Assembly: GCA_033239525.1 (NCBI GenBank)
Contig: BSYO01000020.1
Coordinates: 8,676,656 to 8,740,655, forward strand
Length of the DNA stretch: 64,000 nt
Direction: 5' to 3'
Source: Nepenthes gracilis
Lineage: Eukaryota; Streptophyta; Magnoliopsida; Caryophyllales; Nepenthaceae
Shown here: positions 10,772 to 22,201 of the stretch, piece after piece
Position numbering within the stretch: the first letter of the stretch is position 1
How the letters are laid out: every line of letters starts with the position of its first letter
Notes under the pieces: model-generated
Seen by the model: the letters and a program-made list of their open reading frames with translations, nothing else
Told to the model about the DNA's origin: nothing
Databases searched by the model: none
Program-made: the position numbers and the translations under genes

Positions 10772-11573
10772 TTACCTGCCCAAATAGCGTTGATCGCCAA
10801 CCGACCTCCTGCTCAAAAGAGGGATGCACCATCTAGTCATAATAGATCTGTAGTTATGTGTCCCGTCAACTAGAGAATTCGCAAGCTTGCACTGAACCGG
10901 AGAAGAGATTTGATTGATCAATTGAGATTTAGATTGAGGCAGCAATTTTTTGAATGGGCGATTGTTTCTTTCTTTCCAAATATAGTAAACAGAGGCTGCA
11001 AGAGTGAGGCGGAAAGAGAGTACGTTGTGGTTTTTGCCTTTCCACATGTAAGTAGCCCACATAATGTTGGAATGCCAATCAGGATAAGGCCAGCTCATCC
11101 CATCCTTACGCCGCATCATCCGCCAAACGGTCGAAGTGAATGGGCACGCAAAAAAGAGGTGGTCATGACTTTAAGTTCCAATGGAACACAGGATACAGGA
11201 TGCAGGATGCCAGTTGTTGGAGGAAAGTGCACACTCGATCCAGTGTGCTAAGTCTTTGGCGAATGGCCAGCCACAGAATAAAGGCATGAGCTGGAGTGAA
11301 ATTCGGGCCCCAGACAAGGATGAACAAAGCCACCTTTTCTTTAGCCTCTTGGAAAAGCCCATAAACAGATTTAATCGAGAAAAACCCGTTGCTGTCAACA
11401 CACCAAATAACCTCTTCACTACATGAGGGATCAGGGGAATACAGTGGCATGCTTTCAACAATCTCAGCAACCTCCATGTCAAACAGGTTTGGCCACATCC
11501 AGTTTCCAAGCTTGACGATATCCTTGACTTTTGTATCAATGGGCAAACCCGCTATACACCTAACTCTCTCATT
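10772..11573 (-). pseudogene. ORF2 C-terminus of LINE-E (zf-RVT region), broken
   Basis: Two frames on the minus strand: 11546-11163, with WMWPNLFDMEVAEIVESMP and PAHAFILWLAIRQRLSTLD, and 11119-10772, with VYYIWKERNNRPF. These match LINE-A 6170-6600 and LINE-B 31840-32370. This is the zinc-ribbon-like zf-RVT region that follows RT in plant L1 ORF2s. It is separated from the rest of ORF2 by insertion V. A frameshift lies between the two frames. Confidence 0.85.
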
Positions 11574-12184
11574 TTTTTTGTAAGTAAGTAAATTGTATTA
11601 AAAATTAAATGAAAGTACAAAATCTATGTTCTATTCCAAGTGTTTTGCCAACTTGGAGTAAGAACATAGCAACAAGAGAGTCCCCTAAGACCATGACATA
11701 CATCATGAAGAGATAAAAAGACAACAAAATTTGATCGACAAGATCAATAATACCAGAGTAATATCTCCTACTGAGACATCAAAATATTGAACCGGCAATA
11801 AAAGCTACAGACGCAGCATATAACAGCAAACCAACTCTGATTAAAGACCGGCCGCCCCGACCGGGAAGAGTGGACCGGTGAGTCGAAAATAATCCACGAC
11901 ATCCTAACCGGGTAGGAGGCAAAACGGGTGAGGAGCAAACCGGCAAACCGGCAATTTTAGTAGAAAGGGCCACGTCAGCAAGAGGCCAGACCAACCACAG
12001 CACCAAACCGGGCATAGATCGAATTGGCAGAACACAGCATCAAACATGCTAAATGAACCGAGAACGTCCACGTCAGCAGATGGGGGTAGGTAGCTCAATC
12101 CGGAAGCGAGAGTGAGAAGGAGCTGGAATGCGCACATGCCAGCACACCAGACTAATAGCCTTCTATCCAGGAGGTATTCCAACC

Positions 12185-14094
12185 AGCCACCAACAGCAGG
12201 TAGTAGAGAGGCTGTGGTCCATGACGTGCACCCTTTCAGTAGGCTGGTGGAGGTTGCCCAGCCTTATCCCTCCGATCCTGTGTTTTTGACTGATGATCGA
12301 TCCACCTCAGGTGCTAAGGTTCCGAACCTTGTTTCAACTGCCCCACCTGTAGATGATGTGGTATTGGAAAGAGTGAGTGATCCAAATGATGATCTTGATC
12401 TTACACCCAACCCTATCTCACGTCTCGCTAGCAAGTATTCCCTGGATGCTCCTAACAGTTATTAGCCCTAAGGGCTCCCTTCCTGTCATTAGACAGAACC
12501 GGGCTCTGGGTGATTCCAAGGTTACATATATCAGCACCAAAGAAGTTCTTCCCAGGCAATATGGACCCTGGAAGCCAGAAAAGTCTTGAAGACAAAGGAA
12601 ATCTGCGGCCAAAAAGTCTATGCGATCTTCAGGCACTTAGGCTTTTTGCTAATTGGATTGAGGGTCCGGGGGTTGGGCTGATCTGAGGTCCTTTTCGGCT
12701 GGCCTCTTGCCCATGTTGTTGATGTTCTTTTGCCTCGGTTGGACTTTATGCCTGGATTTTAAGGCTGGGTGCAATCCTGAATCAGAGTTGATGTTGTTTG
12801 CTGTCCATACTGAAGCAGATGGCATCCTTTTGCTCTTTTTGCATTTTGGTTTCTTTTGAGATGCCAGCCTTAGTTGATGTATACCGAGGAGCCTCGCTCT
12901 TAGCTGGAATATGAAGCTCCTATCTGTGGTATGACAATGTGGTGCCGCTTTAGTGGGCGGTGTGCTGTCAGGCCGTAATTTGGAATATTCTTCAATGGAC
13001 AACTTAGTTGGATGAAATGCTGTATCTAGTTCTTGAAGTGATACTGATGCTGCTGAATCTGTTTCTTGAAGCCCTGATGATGCTGTTCATCAGCAGCTCC
13101 TTTTGTTGGTGGATATTCTGTCTGTTTTCTTGTTGGTGTACTCCGGAAGTAGATATGGATGTGGAATGCTGCAGGTGCCCTCTCTGGTGGGCTGTAAAGT
13201 CTGGTGTTGAGCTATTTCCCTCCAGTTGGATAGTGCCGAGGTGCTGTTTATCTTGGTTTTTCTACCATGTTGTCTTGCCAGGAGGGGTTGTTGCTGATGC
13301 TGATGCTGATTTTTGTGATGCTGTTGCTGTTTGTTTGTGTAGATTGAGTCTTCTTCATCCTTCAACCGTGATGCTTCTTGTGCTGGGTTGCTGATGGGGC
13401 AATATTCCTTTACTGTGATGCTGCCCAGTGCATTTGCTGTGATTAGCTTTTGTGAAATTGGGTTCCTGGATGAGCTGCCAGAGTGAGCTGATGAGGATTC
13501 CTGTGCTGTTCTAGCTGATCACGCACTGTTTATCCCTCCCCTGAATGTTTTGCTCTTCCGGAAGAGATCCTTGACGTGGTTTTCCCACTCGTAGATGTGG
13601 TGGAACCATTAAAGGCATTATGTGAGGCCCGGTTTGCTGATATGGAGGATCGCCTGTTCTGCTAGTTTGATTGCACCTTATTCCTGTTGAGGAACCTTGC
13701 TGTCCAAAAACCTCCTGCTGATGCCGAGGTGGGTAGATAGAGATAACAGTTTCGCATTGGACCATCCGGGATGATGCTTACTGCCAATGTGCCTTGGCCG
13801 AGTTGCCTTGGCTGAGATGCCTATCTCGGCTGTATGCCAAGATGTATGCCCAGGAGGGTTTGGTTTGATCGGGGTCGATCTGGTTGATGTGCAGTGGATG
13901 GTACTATGTATCTACTTGTGTATTATTGATTGCATTGCTCATGGTCTCTAACTTGTCCATGAGGTCTGGGGTACACCCCAATGTCTTTGTTCTTATTCCA
14001 AGTCGGAAAAATACTTGGAATTAGCACAAAATTTTGTATCTTTCCTTTAAATTTAATGCATTTTACTTACTTACCAAAATAAAAAATAAAAAAA
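12185..14094 (+). mobile_element. Element P, 5'-truncated ORF1-only LINE derivative
   Basis: Begins within the ORF1 C-terminal region: 12370-12460 encodes TPNPISRLASKYSLD, the motif shared with V, I and J. A short basic-tail remnant follows (about 12560-12650), then 1.3 kb of CTG-rich 3' UTR (for example GATGCTGATGCTG near 13290), a hairpin at 13989-14026, and TTTACTTACTTACC with an impure A-run to 14094. The left edge is approximate and I found no clean target duplication. Confidence 0.65.
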
Positions 14095-14531
14095 TTTGTT
14101 ACGTTATGATGCAAAATGGCTAAATTGCCATCCAACACAAACATGTGCAGACCAGTATAAGCCACCAATCCGGCAGATTGCACCGTCCATATGCATAGGG
14201 GTCTCGGACTCATCCTTCTGTCCTCGGACAAGAGGAGCAGCCCATAGCGACTTGGGCATGACTACATCCAAAGCAGAATACCAGCAGCATAGTCCTCGTA
14301 CTCGAGCCTGCCTCCACTACAGAATGCGCATTCCAACAAAAAGCACGTAGTGTGCCTTGAGGCATACCGGACGAGGAGCATACCTTCAGTCCACGTCAGC
14401 AAGACCAAAATGGTATCAACTCCACACAGCCAAAAACTGCAACCTATTAGGTGAATAAGCCATAACAGCAAGGTAACCCAAACAGGCCAAAAGAGAACGC
14501 AGTCTCACAGGCCGAGTTTGCAATCAGATGG

Positions 14532-15720
14532 CTATGGAGCGGCTTTTGCACTAGAGGAGCCCTTAGATTTCTTTGAGCCAGCTTTTCGCTTTTTTCTTGA
14601 CCAGGCTTTTTTCCAGGATCCATCATGCACCATACTACCTTGATTGTGATGCACATCCTTCACACGTCGGCCATCCAGCGGTTGTGAGCGGTTAGAGATC
14701 TCAAGAATATGGAGGCCCGCTACAAGATCATCCAGATTGCCAAAATGACTAGATGGAAGAGTTGTTTCCAATTCCAGTATTAAAGTCAGAAAACCAAAAA
14801 TAACCAGCTTCCCATCAGGAGATAAGGAGTCAATGTGTGGTTTAGAAGAATTAGCAACCACCAACAATCTGAGGGCTTTAAAGGGAGCACCCGAGGAGCA
14901 CTTCATATTTGCCTCATCCGGCAGACAGGATGATATGAATTCATCCCTTGTCTTTTCAACCAACAATTATCTATAAAGGCATAAAACATGTATCTTTGAT
15001 CTGGGGCGAGTGAGTTAAGGTGTAGCCGAGCATCTTTTTCGGTGATCAACATCCAGAGGGCAAAACCCAAAGGATCGATATCAACATCTTCCTCTGCCAT
15101 GGCCTCTGGGATTTGAGCAGAAACATTTACAGGGGGACAATCAAGGACCCGAAGGTTGCCGGTCTCAACAACCTCAACGCCTACTGACTCCTCAACAAGG
15201 CCAGACTTATCCAGGAGGTACTTACTAGAAAGACTTGAAATAGAGTTGGGAGTAGACTCTAAGTCCACATCCAGGGAATTCATGTCCGGTCTCCTTTCAA
15301 TAATAGAGATTTCTGGAAGACCATCAAACTGAACCAAGTTAAACAAAGGATATGGTTCATTTTACATACCATTTGAACCTGCACCTGAATAGACAGCATC
15401 CGAAACAGTCGCAGAAACCGCTACAGCAGGGGGAGACTTTGAATCAAGTCCAAGCCCGCTGGGTGAGTAATCACTAGGGATAAACCTGGTGACCTTCTGA
15501 GCCAACCCAATCAGTTCCGGAACAGAGGAAGGCTCCTCCAGGCCATCAGACATCCCAGATGCTGGCACCATTTTCTCATCAAAAGCAGAATCCTCCTGGA
15601 ATTCCACTTTCGACTCAAGAGAGATCGCATCAAAAACAATTGAATGGTAGGAAGGTTGTTCAACTTCAGGCCTAATCATCATACATGGAGCAATGTGGAT
15701 AGCAGAAGGGGAAACCAGGG
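14532..15720 (-). pseudogene. ORF1 C-terminal half of element V, broken
   Basis: Minus-strand frames 15720-15362, 15346-14903 and 14966-14532. Homology to the ORF1s of E, H, I and J shows in GLGLDSKSP, TPNSISSLSSKYLLD, APDQRYMFYAFIDNCW and a basic tail (RKKRKAGSKKSKGSSS). No DUF4283 remains. A non-coding 3' UTR follows instead of ORF2. An open frame (15850-15362) runs from E's ORF2 into this segment; it is a product of the insertion, not a gene. Confidence 0.8.
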
Positions 15721-16420
15721 ACCTAACTCTCTCATTGAACCGCTCACAGAGAGGTCCAAGAGGGTGCCAAAAATCGAGCCATAAGAAGGTGTCAGCTTCG
15801 TTACTAATATGATGGCGAATCTTAGGGCAAAGAGTAGTATGGAGTTTCATGATTTTTCTCCAACTCTAAGGAGTTGAATCCGGGATTTTAATGGTCCAGA
15901 TGCACCTATCTTTGATGCGATAATCATAACACCAAGAAACCCAAATAGAAGCCGGGTCCTTTGTGATAATCCTCCAAAGATGGCGACACAACAAGGCTTT
16001 ATTCGACGCGACAATGTTTTTAATGCCCAAAACACCTTCCTCCTTCGATGTGCAAACATCTTTCCAGGCTACGTTAGCAGTATACTTCCCATCACCGGAA
16101 CCAAGCCATAGAAAGCGACGGATGGACCTCTCCATACATCTCAGAACAGTTTTTGGAATGATGAATAAAGAGGCCCAGTAATTGTGGATTGTCAAGATGA
16201 TGGATGAAATAAGCTGAAGCAGCCCGCCGAATGAAAGCCATCTATTCCTCCACGAAGAAATTCTCTGCTGAACTTTATCGAGGAGAGGTTTACAATCTAA
16301 GATGGAAAGCCTAGTGGTAAGGAGAGGAACCCCCAGATACTGAACTGGGAGATTATCTCGATTGAACTCGAGAATGCCCTGAATTATGTGCTTGGAGTCC
16401 TCATTTAACGAGCAGAAAAA

Positions 16421-16459
16421 GATCTCACTTTTTTTTTTAATAAGTAGGATCTCACTTTT
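16421..16459 (-). repeat. About 15-base retro-insertion with a 12-bp target duplication
   Basis: GATCTCACTTTT stands at 16421-16432 and again at 16448-16459. Between them is a T-run and AATAAGTAG, which on the minus strand is CTACTTATT plus poly(A), the last bases of the family's 3' end. It lies in RT of LINE-E just beyond the FADD box and shifts the frame. Confidence 0.75.
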
Positions 16460-17108
16460 ATTAGGGTTTGGAGAAAGCCTCGATAGACTTTCAAATTCCT
16501 TGAGGCATTCATGTGAAATCTAAACAGATTTTATGTCTGCTTTGGAGAAAAGAAGGATATCATCCGCAAATCCGAGCATAACCGTTCTTGATTTCCCACA
16601 TCTCCAGTGATACTGAAAGTTAGAATTACGTTGGGCTTTGACTTCTAGAATACCATTTAGAGCCTCCATCGCCAACACAAAGAGATAGGGAGAAAGAGGA
16701 TCCCCCTGTCTAAGACCCTTGGCACCTCGGAAGAAGCCAACCAACTCGCCATTTAAATTGATAGAGAATGAAGTGGTGGTAATGCATTGCCTGATCCAAG
16801 TGATCATAGGAGGAGGAAAACCCATCAGTTCGAGAACTGCCAACATAAAATCCCATTGGATGGAGTCATAAGCTTTCATTAGATCAACCTTCATAGCACA
16901 GCGGGGGACACCCTTATTCAGGTGATATTTATGAAGTAATTCTTGGGCCAGAAGAATATTGTCGCCAATGTTTCTACCGGCAACGAAAGCTATTTGGCTA
17001 GTGTCAACTAGAAAAGGCAATGTTGGCAGTAGACGACTGGCAATAATCTTAGAAATGATCTTGTACAACACATTGTAGCAGGAAATAGGACGAAAGTCAG
17101 AAACCTTT

Positions 17109-18204
17109 AAGTCGGTATGGCTCGGACGGAAATGGTATGGGAGGGTTCACTCTGGTACTATTTAAGTTGGGGCTGTAGTGGTTGCTCCAATTGTGTTGAA
17201 ATCAGCCTGTAATGCTGGTTTGGGTTGGCAAAGCTGGTGTGGTTTGGCTGCGATGCTGAATCATTTGGTAAGGGTCTGATTGATAGATCTCCTCATGCTA
17301 TACTATGCTTCAGCCCCCCATGAAATTACAGGTTGATGCTGCAGCTGATCGAAGATATTTGAGGTTTAACTGTTAGCGTTTCCATTAGTGTTTCAAACAC
17401 TTCTAAAAATGGAACTGCTGACTTAACCCTGCTGATATAACTTGCTTGTTTGGGATATCATTGTGCTGCGGATGGCTTGGCTGGAATTGGTGTGGTAGGA
17501 ATCGCCATGGTGCTGCTGAAGTATGGGCAGTAGCCCTTCAGACTCGAGCTGCTGAAGGCCCATAGGTCTTAAGCCCGCATTCTTCAATGCTGTTTCCGAA
17601 GCAGTACGTGCAGGGCTTAGAAGCTGTTTTCGGCTGCTGTGCTGAGCATTGATTATATGATCCGGTTGCCTCAATTATGATGAAATCTCTATAATGCTGA
17701 GCCGGGCAATCTTCATTGTGCCGTTGAGGTTTTTGTTGTGTTGCACTGGTTCACAGTTGTCGTAGCAGGCTGCCTATTCACGTGCGTTTCTGCTGAAGTG
17801 CTAAAGCTTTTTGTTGCCAGCTGATTTGGAGTAAATTCACTTCGTTGTGTGTGGAATTTCTGAAGCCTTCTTTGTTCTGCCGTTTATGAAGTTGGAGCTG
17901 CTTATTGTGACGTGTTGATGTGATGCGTGCGCGCCTGCCTTGTTGATGCATTGCTCGAGGAGTTTGACTTGATTTTCGAAACCCCAATTGAGCCTTGGTC
18001 TTCTTCTAACAACATAGCATGTTAGGTTTATGCTTTTTGTCAAATGATGTTTTTGGTGCAAATTTTTTATTTTTTGTTTTTTTTACATGTGTTTCGGGGT
18101 AAGCCCTCGCGGTTATGATTTTATTCTAAGTCAGAAAAACACTTGGAATTAAGTCATAGGTTGTAATTTTTTTTCATTTAATACATCTAACTTACTAAAA
18201 AAAA
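17109..18204 (+). mobile_element. Element L, 3' UTR-only LINE fragment in LINE-E RT
   Basis: A 17-bp exact target duplication (GAAAGTCAGAAACCTTT) flanks it at 17092-17108 and 18205-18221. The 1,096-bp body is non-coding, CTG-rich 3' UTR with a hairpin at 18117-18155 (GATTTTATTCTAAGT / ACTTGGAATTAAGTC) and a tail TAACTTACT-A8. The orientation is opposite to its host. Confidence 0.9.
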
Positions 18205-19544
18205 GAAAGTCAGAAACCTTTGCGGGGGACTTAACCTTCGGGATTAAGCTTAAGATTGTAGCATTTATTTGTTTTAGGAGCTTCCCATGGAGGAAAAAGT
18301 CTTGGATAGCATCGACGATCGAAGAACCTACTACATTCTAGGCCGCTTTGAAAAATTTAGCAGAGAAACCATCCAGGTCTGGTGATTTATTATCATCAAT
18401 CGAGAACAGGGACTGGCAGATCTCCTCAGCAAAAATTGGGCTATAGAGACCAGGATAGAGATGTTCAAGAATAGACTTGAGGATAAAAGACCGAAGTCTA
18501 TCTTTGAGGAACTGATCATACGATCTGCCATGGCCCAGGAGGCAAGTAAAATGGTTGATGAAAAGATGTTGAACTTCATCTAAGTTGTCTGTGGACAAGC
18601 CATTCTCTTTGATTAAGGAAAGGATCTTATTTCTATTGTGATTTCCAACAATAGAGCGAAAAAAAATATTTCGTGCATTGATCACCATCTTTGAGCCATC
18701 TTATGGATTAGGCAAACATTTCTTTTTCCGCCTTTTGGTTTTTTGGTGGTTAGATTTGAAAACCCCTCCTCCAGAACCAGGGGTCGAGTCAATGGTAGGG
18801 AGGGGAGAGGGTGAAGCTGAGTGAGATTTGACATCATCAAATTGCGAATGCATCTCAGCAATGTTCCTTCTCAACTCGCCTATACTGGTGCTTGCCCTGG
18901 GTTCCTTGCAATGTTATCGACATAGGCAACATGAGGGCTTGGGGCAGGGCCCAAAGCAAATTGCCACCCGGGTGTTGTGTCAAGGGTTGCTGATCGATCT
19001 TCCTTTGAGATTGGAAATAGGGCAGCACATCTGCTAGGCAAACCAGCATCAGAAGCCTAAAGTCCCCAGTGCACCATATCTACAAATGCAATCGAGCGAT
19101 CACAATTAAAGTGCATAACCCCTTGGGGGTAACTATGGGAACCATACTAGGAAGCTTCAATTTCAGCATGGGAGTGAGCCAAAGGGGTCATGGTTTTCGA
19201 TAACCCCTACTCATAATTCTTGCCCTCAGCATCAAAGTTGATATAGTCACTGTCCAGATTTGGTGTAGACAGCATAACATCTGAGGGGGTAAACTGGGAA
19301 TCCAACCCCATCCTATCAGATGGTAGTTTCACAGGAAAAATGCCACTTTCCTCAGCAGCCCTCATTGGCAGCTCCGACCTCTGGACAGAAAAGGGCTCCT
19401 TCAATTCACCAGCAACTCCAGGCCCTACGGAGGACTTGCATTCTTTTGAACCTTCCTCCTGCTCAATCGAATCCTTAGGAATCTGGAGGACCACAACCGA
19501 GTTAATGGAATCTTTAACATTCATTACCAAGTCCTTAGAATAAG

Positions 19545-21138
19545 CATGAGCCAGACAAGGGGATGTGGAGGAGATCAGCTGCTCATTTTCTTGCTAGATG
19601 GGAGGAAGTTCCCCGCTGTCTTGTTCTTTAGGCTTGGATCCTGATTCTGCTTCCTCTGGTGTGATGGTGGATTCTCTGATGGATATCTCCTCTCAGCAAG
19701 CCGCTGCCAGCACTCATCCTGACCATGCTGTTTGATACGGTTGTGACCCGTGTAGTGGCAATTTAGCTCGAGGCCCTAACTCAGATCATATTGAGAGAAA
19801 ACCGGACTTGCTTCCTTTGGATGTGGATCTTGTGTTAACTCCCGAATCCATTTCAACACTTTCTAGTAAGTACCACCTGGATGCATCTGGCCTTGTCGAG
19901 AAGGCTGTGGGCGATGAGGATCTTGAGGCCGGCGTCCATCAGGTTCTTGATTGTAGCCCTGTATTTGTTTCTACTCAGTCCTCAGAGGCCTCGGCAGCTG
20001 AGGTTGTTGATAACAACCCAATGCTCTTTGCCATCCAATTGTTGCTTGCGAATAAAGATACTCAGCTACATTTTAACTTCCTCGCCCTGGACCAAAGATA
20101 CACTTTGATTGCTTTTTTAGATAATTGTTGGTGTGATGTTACTGAAATGAAAAGGGATAAGTTCAATTCATCCTCTCCGCAAGATGAGGTAAATCTGAAC
20201 CGCTCCTCGGATGCTCCTTTTGAAGCCCTCCGATTGTTGGTGGTTGCTAAATCTTCTAAACCACACCTTGATTCCTTATCTCCTGATGGGAAGCAGATTA
20301 TTTTTTATTTTCTTAGTTCCCTGTTGAAATTGAAACTGGATTTTCCATCCGGTCAATATAGCGATCTGGATGGACTAGTAGCGGGCCTCAACCAAGCTAG
20401 TATGGTGCAAGATGGAACCTGGAAACAAGCCAAGTCAAGGAGAAAGCGAAAAGCTACCTCCAAGAACTCTAAGGGTTCCTCTGGCACAAAAGCCGCTCAT
20501 TAGCTATCTGAAGGCTTGTTTGGCCTGGGTGGTAGTTGACTGGGTGTGCCTGTGCCCGTTGTGAATTTGAGGCCGGCGTGGCCTGTAAATTTATTACAAT
20601 TGAAGGCTGGTTGGTTCTTTCGCCAAATTGCGATCAAATGCCGATTTGGTGTTGAGGCCGGTTGGATTTACTTGCTGTCGCGGCTCCATCTGCCAGATCA
20701 CCTGCTGTTTTGCTCGGTGTGGAGTTTAGGCCAGTTTTTGTGTTTCCTGCTGCAGACCTTGTTTGTTGGAACTTGCCTCTGCTATTGCTGGTGCGGTGTG
20801 ATGATGTTGTGGGGCATTTTTGGTTATGAGCCTCGTTGCTGCTCAAGATGTTGGGCTGTTTTTCCTAGTGCATTCTAGATTTGCAGGGGTGAAGTCTTCG
20901 GCTAAGTTGGTGACCTTTATTTGGGAGCTTTCGACCTTCCGTGTTCTGATATATTTTCGATTGTTTTTTATTTTTCTTCATGTCGAGGGTCTTGGGCTCA
21001 GATCAGGACTTTCTCATGAATTTTGGGGTACTCCCCAGGGTCTTTGCTCTAATTTCAAGTTGGAAAAAAACTTGAAGTTAGCTCAAAGTTTTTGTAATTT
21101 TTTTAAATTTGATGCACTTTACTTACTTACCAAAAAAA
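19545..21138 (+). mobile_element. Element I, 5'-truncated ORF1-only LINE derivative
   Basis: ORF1 C-terminal half (to 20503), CTG-rich 3' UTR, hairpin at 21046-21084, TTTACTTACTTACC and A7 to 21138. The hairpin reads TTTCAAGT / ACTTGAAG where most copies read CTCCAAGT / ACTTGGAG, a compensated change. The left edge is approximate, and its exact relation to U is unresolved. Confidence 0.7.
19738..20503 (+). pseudogene. ORF1 C-terminal half of element I
   Basis: The open stretch 19808-20503 (231 codons) is among the best preserved ORF1 ends here. It contains TPESISTLSSKYHLD (about 19830-19875), a leucine-rich middle with ALDQRYTLIAFLDNCW (about 20086-20133), HLDSLSPDGKQIIFYFL, and a lysine/arginine-rich end (SRRKRKATSKNSKGSSGTK) before TAG. 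The same modules occur in V, P, N and J. No match to a named domain is evident to me; nucleic-acid binding by the basic end is a guess. The upstream ORF1 half is missing. Confidence 0.75.
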
Positions 21139-22110
21139 TGAGTTTACAACTGGTGTGGCCTAACTGAAGTGGCCTTAGTTCTCTGCCAAGTAAGCTAGGT
21201 TTGGGGGTTTGGCAGGTTTGATTGCTCTGCTTGGTTTGTACCTTATGCTATAAGAATAAGCTGCTGCATACTTAGGATCCAGCATTTGCCCGTGATGGGC
21301 ATAATGCCTGATCAGTTGGATGCTGGTGTTGATGCTGATGCAGATGCACATTTTGCTACTTGAGTTCTAGGGCGTGTTGTCCGGGATGGTGTGTATGGCT
21401 CAGTGGTCAAGGTTACTTTGCTGTGACGGTGTGCTATAGTGGCTTGCAGATGTGTAGTTTATTCCCATTGTTGCCAGAATGGAAAATTGGTCTGCTGTGC
21501 TGGCATGTGGGCATTCCAGTTCCTTCTCCCTCTCTCGTGCTCGGTTTGGTGTTGCGGCTGGTTCTAGTGTAAATGCCGAAATGTAAAATTGCCGGTATGC
21601 TCCTCGCCCGATATGCTCAAGGCGTTGAGTGTGCCTTTGCCTGGAATGCGCCTTCTGGCCGGTTGGCTTGTCGCCCGGTATGCAACATAATGTTGCAGGA
21701 ATTGAAGGGGGTTGGCCGGCAAGATTTGTGGTCTGAGATGTGGTTGCCCAGTTTTGTTACCCGGTTTGGATGATGTGAATTTTTGGCTCTGCTAGACATC
21801 CGGTCTTCTCTCTCCTTCCCGGTCTGGGCGGGCGGATTTTAATTAAATTAGTTGGTTTGCTGTTGTATGATGTGTTTGTAGCCATTGTTGTCGATACAGT
21901 ATTTTGATGACTCAATACGAGTTTTTACTATGGTGTCATTGATCATGATGATCTGATTCTGTTGTATTTATATTTCATCATGACTTATGTCATGGTCTCA
22001 GGGGACTCCCTTGCTGCTATGTTCTTACTCCAAGTTGACAAAACACTTGGAATAGAAAATAGATATTGTACCTTTTTTTTATTTTTTAATGCAATTTACT
22101 TACCAAAAAA
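21139..22110 (+). mobile_element. Element U, 3' UTR-only LINE fragment
   Basis: About 970 bp of T/G-rich 3' UTR with GCCGGT motifs near 21590-21830, a hairpin at 22021-22058 (GTTCTTACTCCAAGTTGAC...ACTTGGAATAGAAA), and TTTACTTACC-A6 to 22110. No ORF of note. It lies directly after the tail of element I and may be the host into which I inserted. Confidence 0.65.
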
Positions 22111-22155
22111 GAAAGATATTATCCTTAAGCACAGAATCCACATGACCTTCCTTAA

Positions 22156-22201
22156 TTAAATTAGCATTTTTCTTTTTTGGTAAGTTTAGTTAAATCAGCA
22201 T
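22156..22201 (-). repeat. 22-base retro-insertion with a 12-bp target duplication
   Basis: TTAAATTAGCAT (22156-22167) and TTAAATCAGCAT (22190-22201) flank 22 bases which on the minus strand read CTAAACTTACCAAAAAAGAA plus two A. This is only the family 3' end. Element H at the equivalent ORF1 position (about 39990-40010) has a single CCAAATCAGCGT, so the target was intact. Confidence 0.7.

Larger units (their letters stand above)
11574..15720 (-). mobile_element. Element V, 5'-truncated ORF1-only LINE derivative in LINE-E
   Basis: A 16-bp target duplication (ACCTAACTCTCTCATT) flanks it exactly at 11558-11573 and 15721-15736. The minus-strand 3' end is at 11574: T-run, then GTAAGTAAGTAAATT, then a hairpin at 11624-11669 with long arms (CTATGTTCT...AGAACATAG). 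It carries the C-terminal half of ORF1 (15720-14532) and a 3' UTR with CCACGTCA motifs (11970, 12068, 14391). Element P (+) lies inside it. It joins LINE-E ORF2 in frame at its truncated 5' edge. Confidence 0.85.
15721..18690 (-). pseudogene. ORF2 of LINE-E: reverse transcriptase, endonuclease absent
   Basis: On the minus strand, 18688-18331 carries the segment before RT (SIVGNHNRNKILSLIKENG; DGFSAKFFKAA). RT motifs lie at 17071-16520: DLMKAYDSIQW, GLRQGDPLSPYLF and FADD (16559-16570). The stretch before zf-RVT is at 16195-15866 (ASLFIIPKTVLRCMERSIRRFL). The endonuclease (about 330 residues) is missing, because RT begins some 15 bases after the ORF1 stop. RT is split by L (17109-18204) and by a 15-base insertion (16433-16447). 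Frameshifts lie near 16500 and 15860. Confidence 0.88.

Noticed and set aside
15362..15850. 162-codon ORF as a new gene
   Set aside because: It spans an insertion junction between two LINE pieces marked by a target duplication.
17109..18204. Short tail-bearing copies (L, U, W, X, R) as tRNA-derived SINEs
   Set aside because: I see no A-box/B-box pair at their left ends; they begin at varying points of the same UTR, as 5'-truncated LINE copies do.
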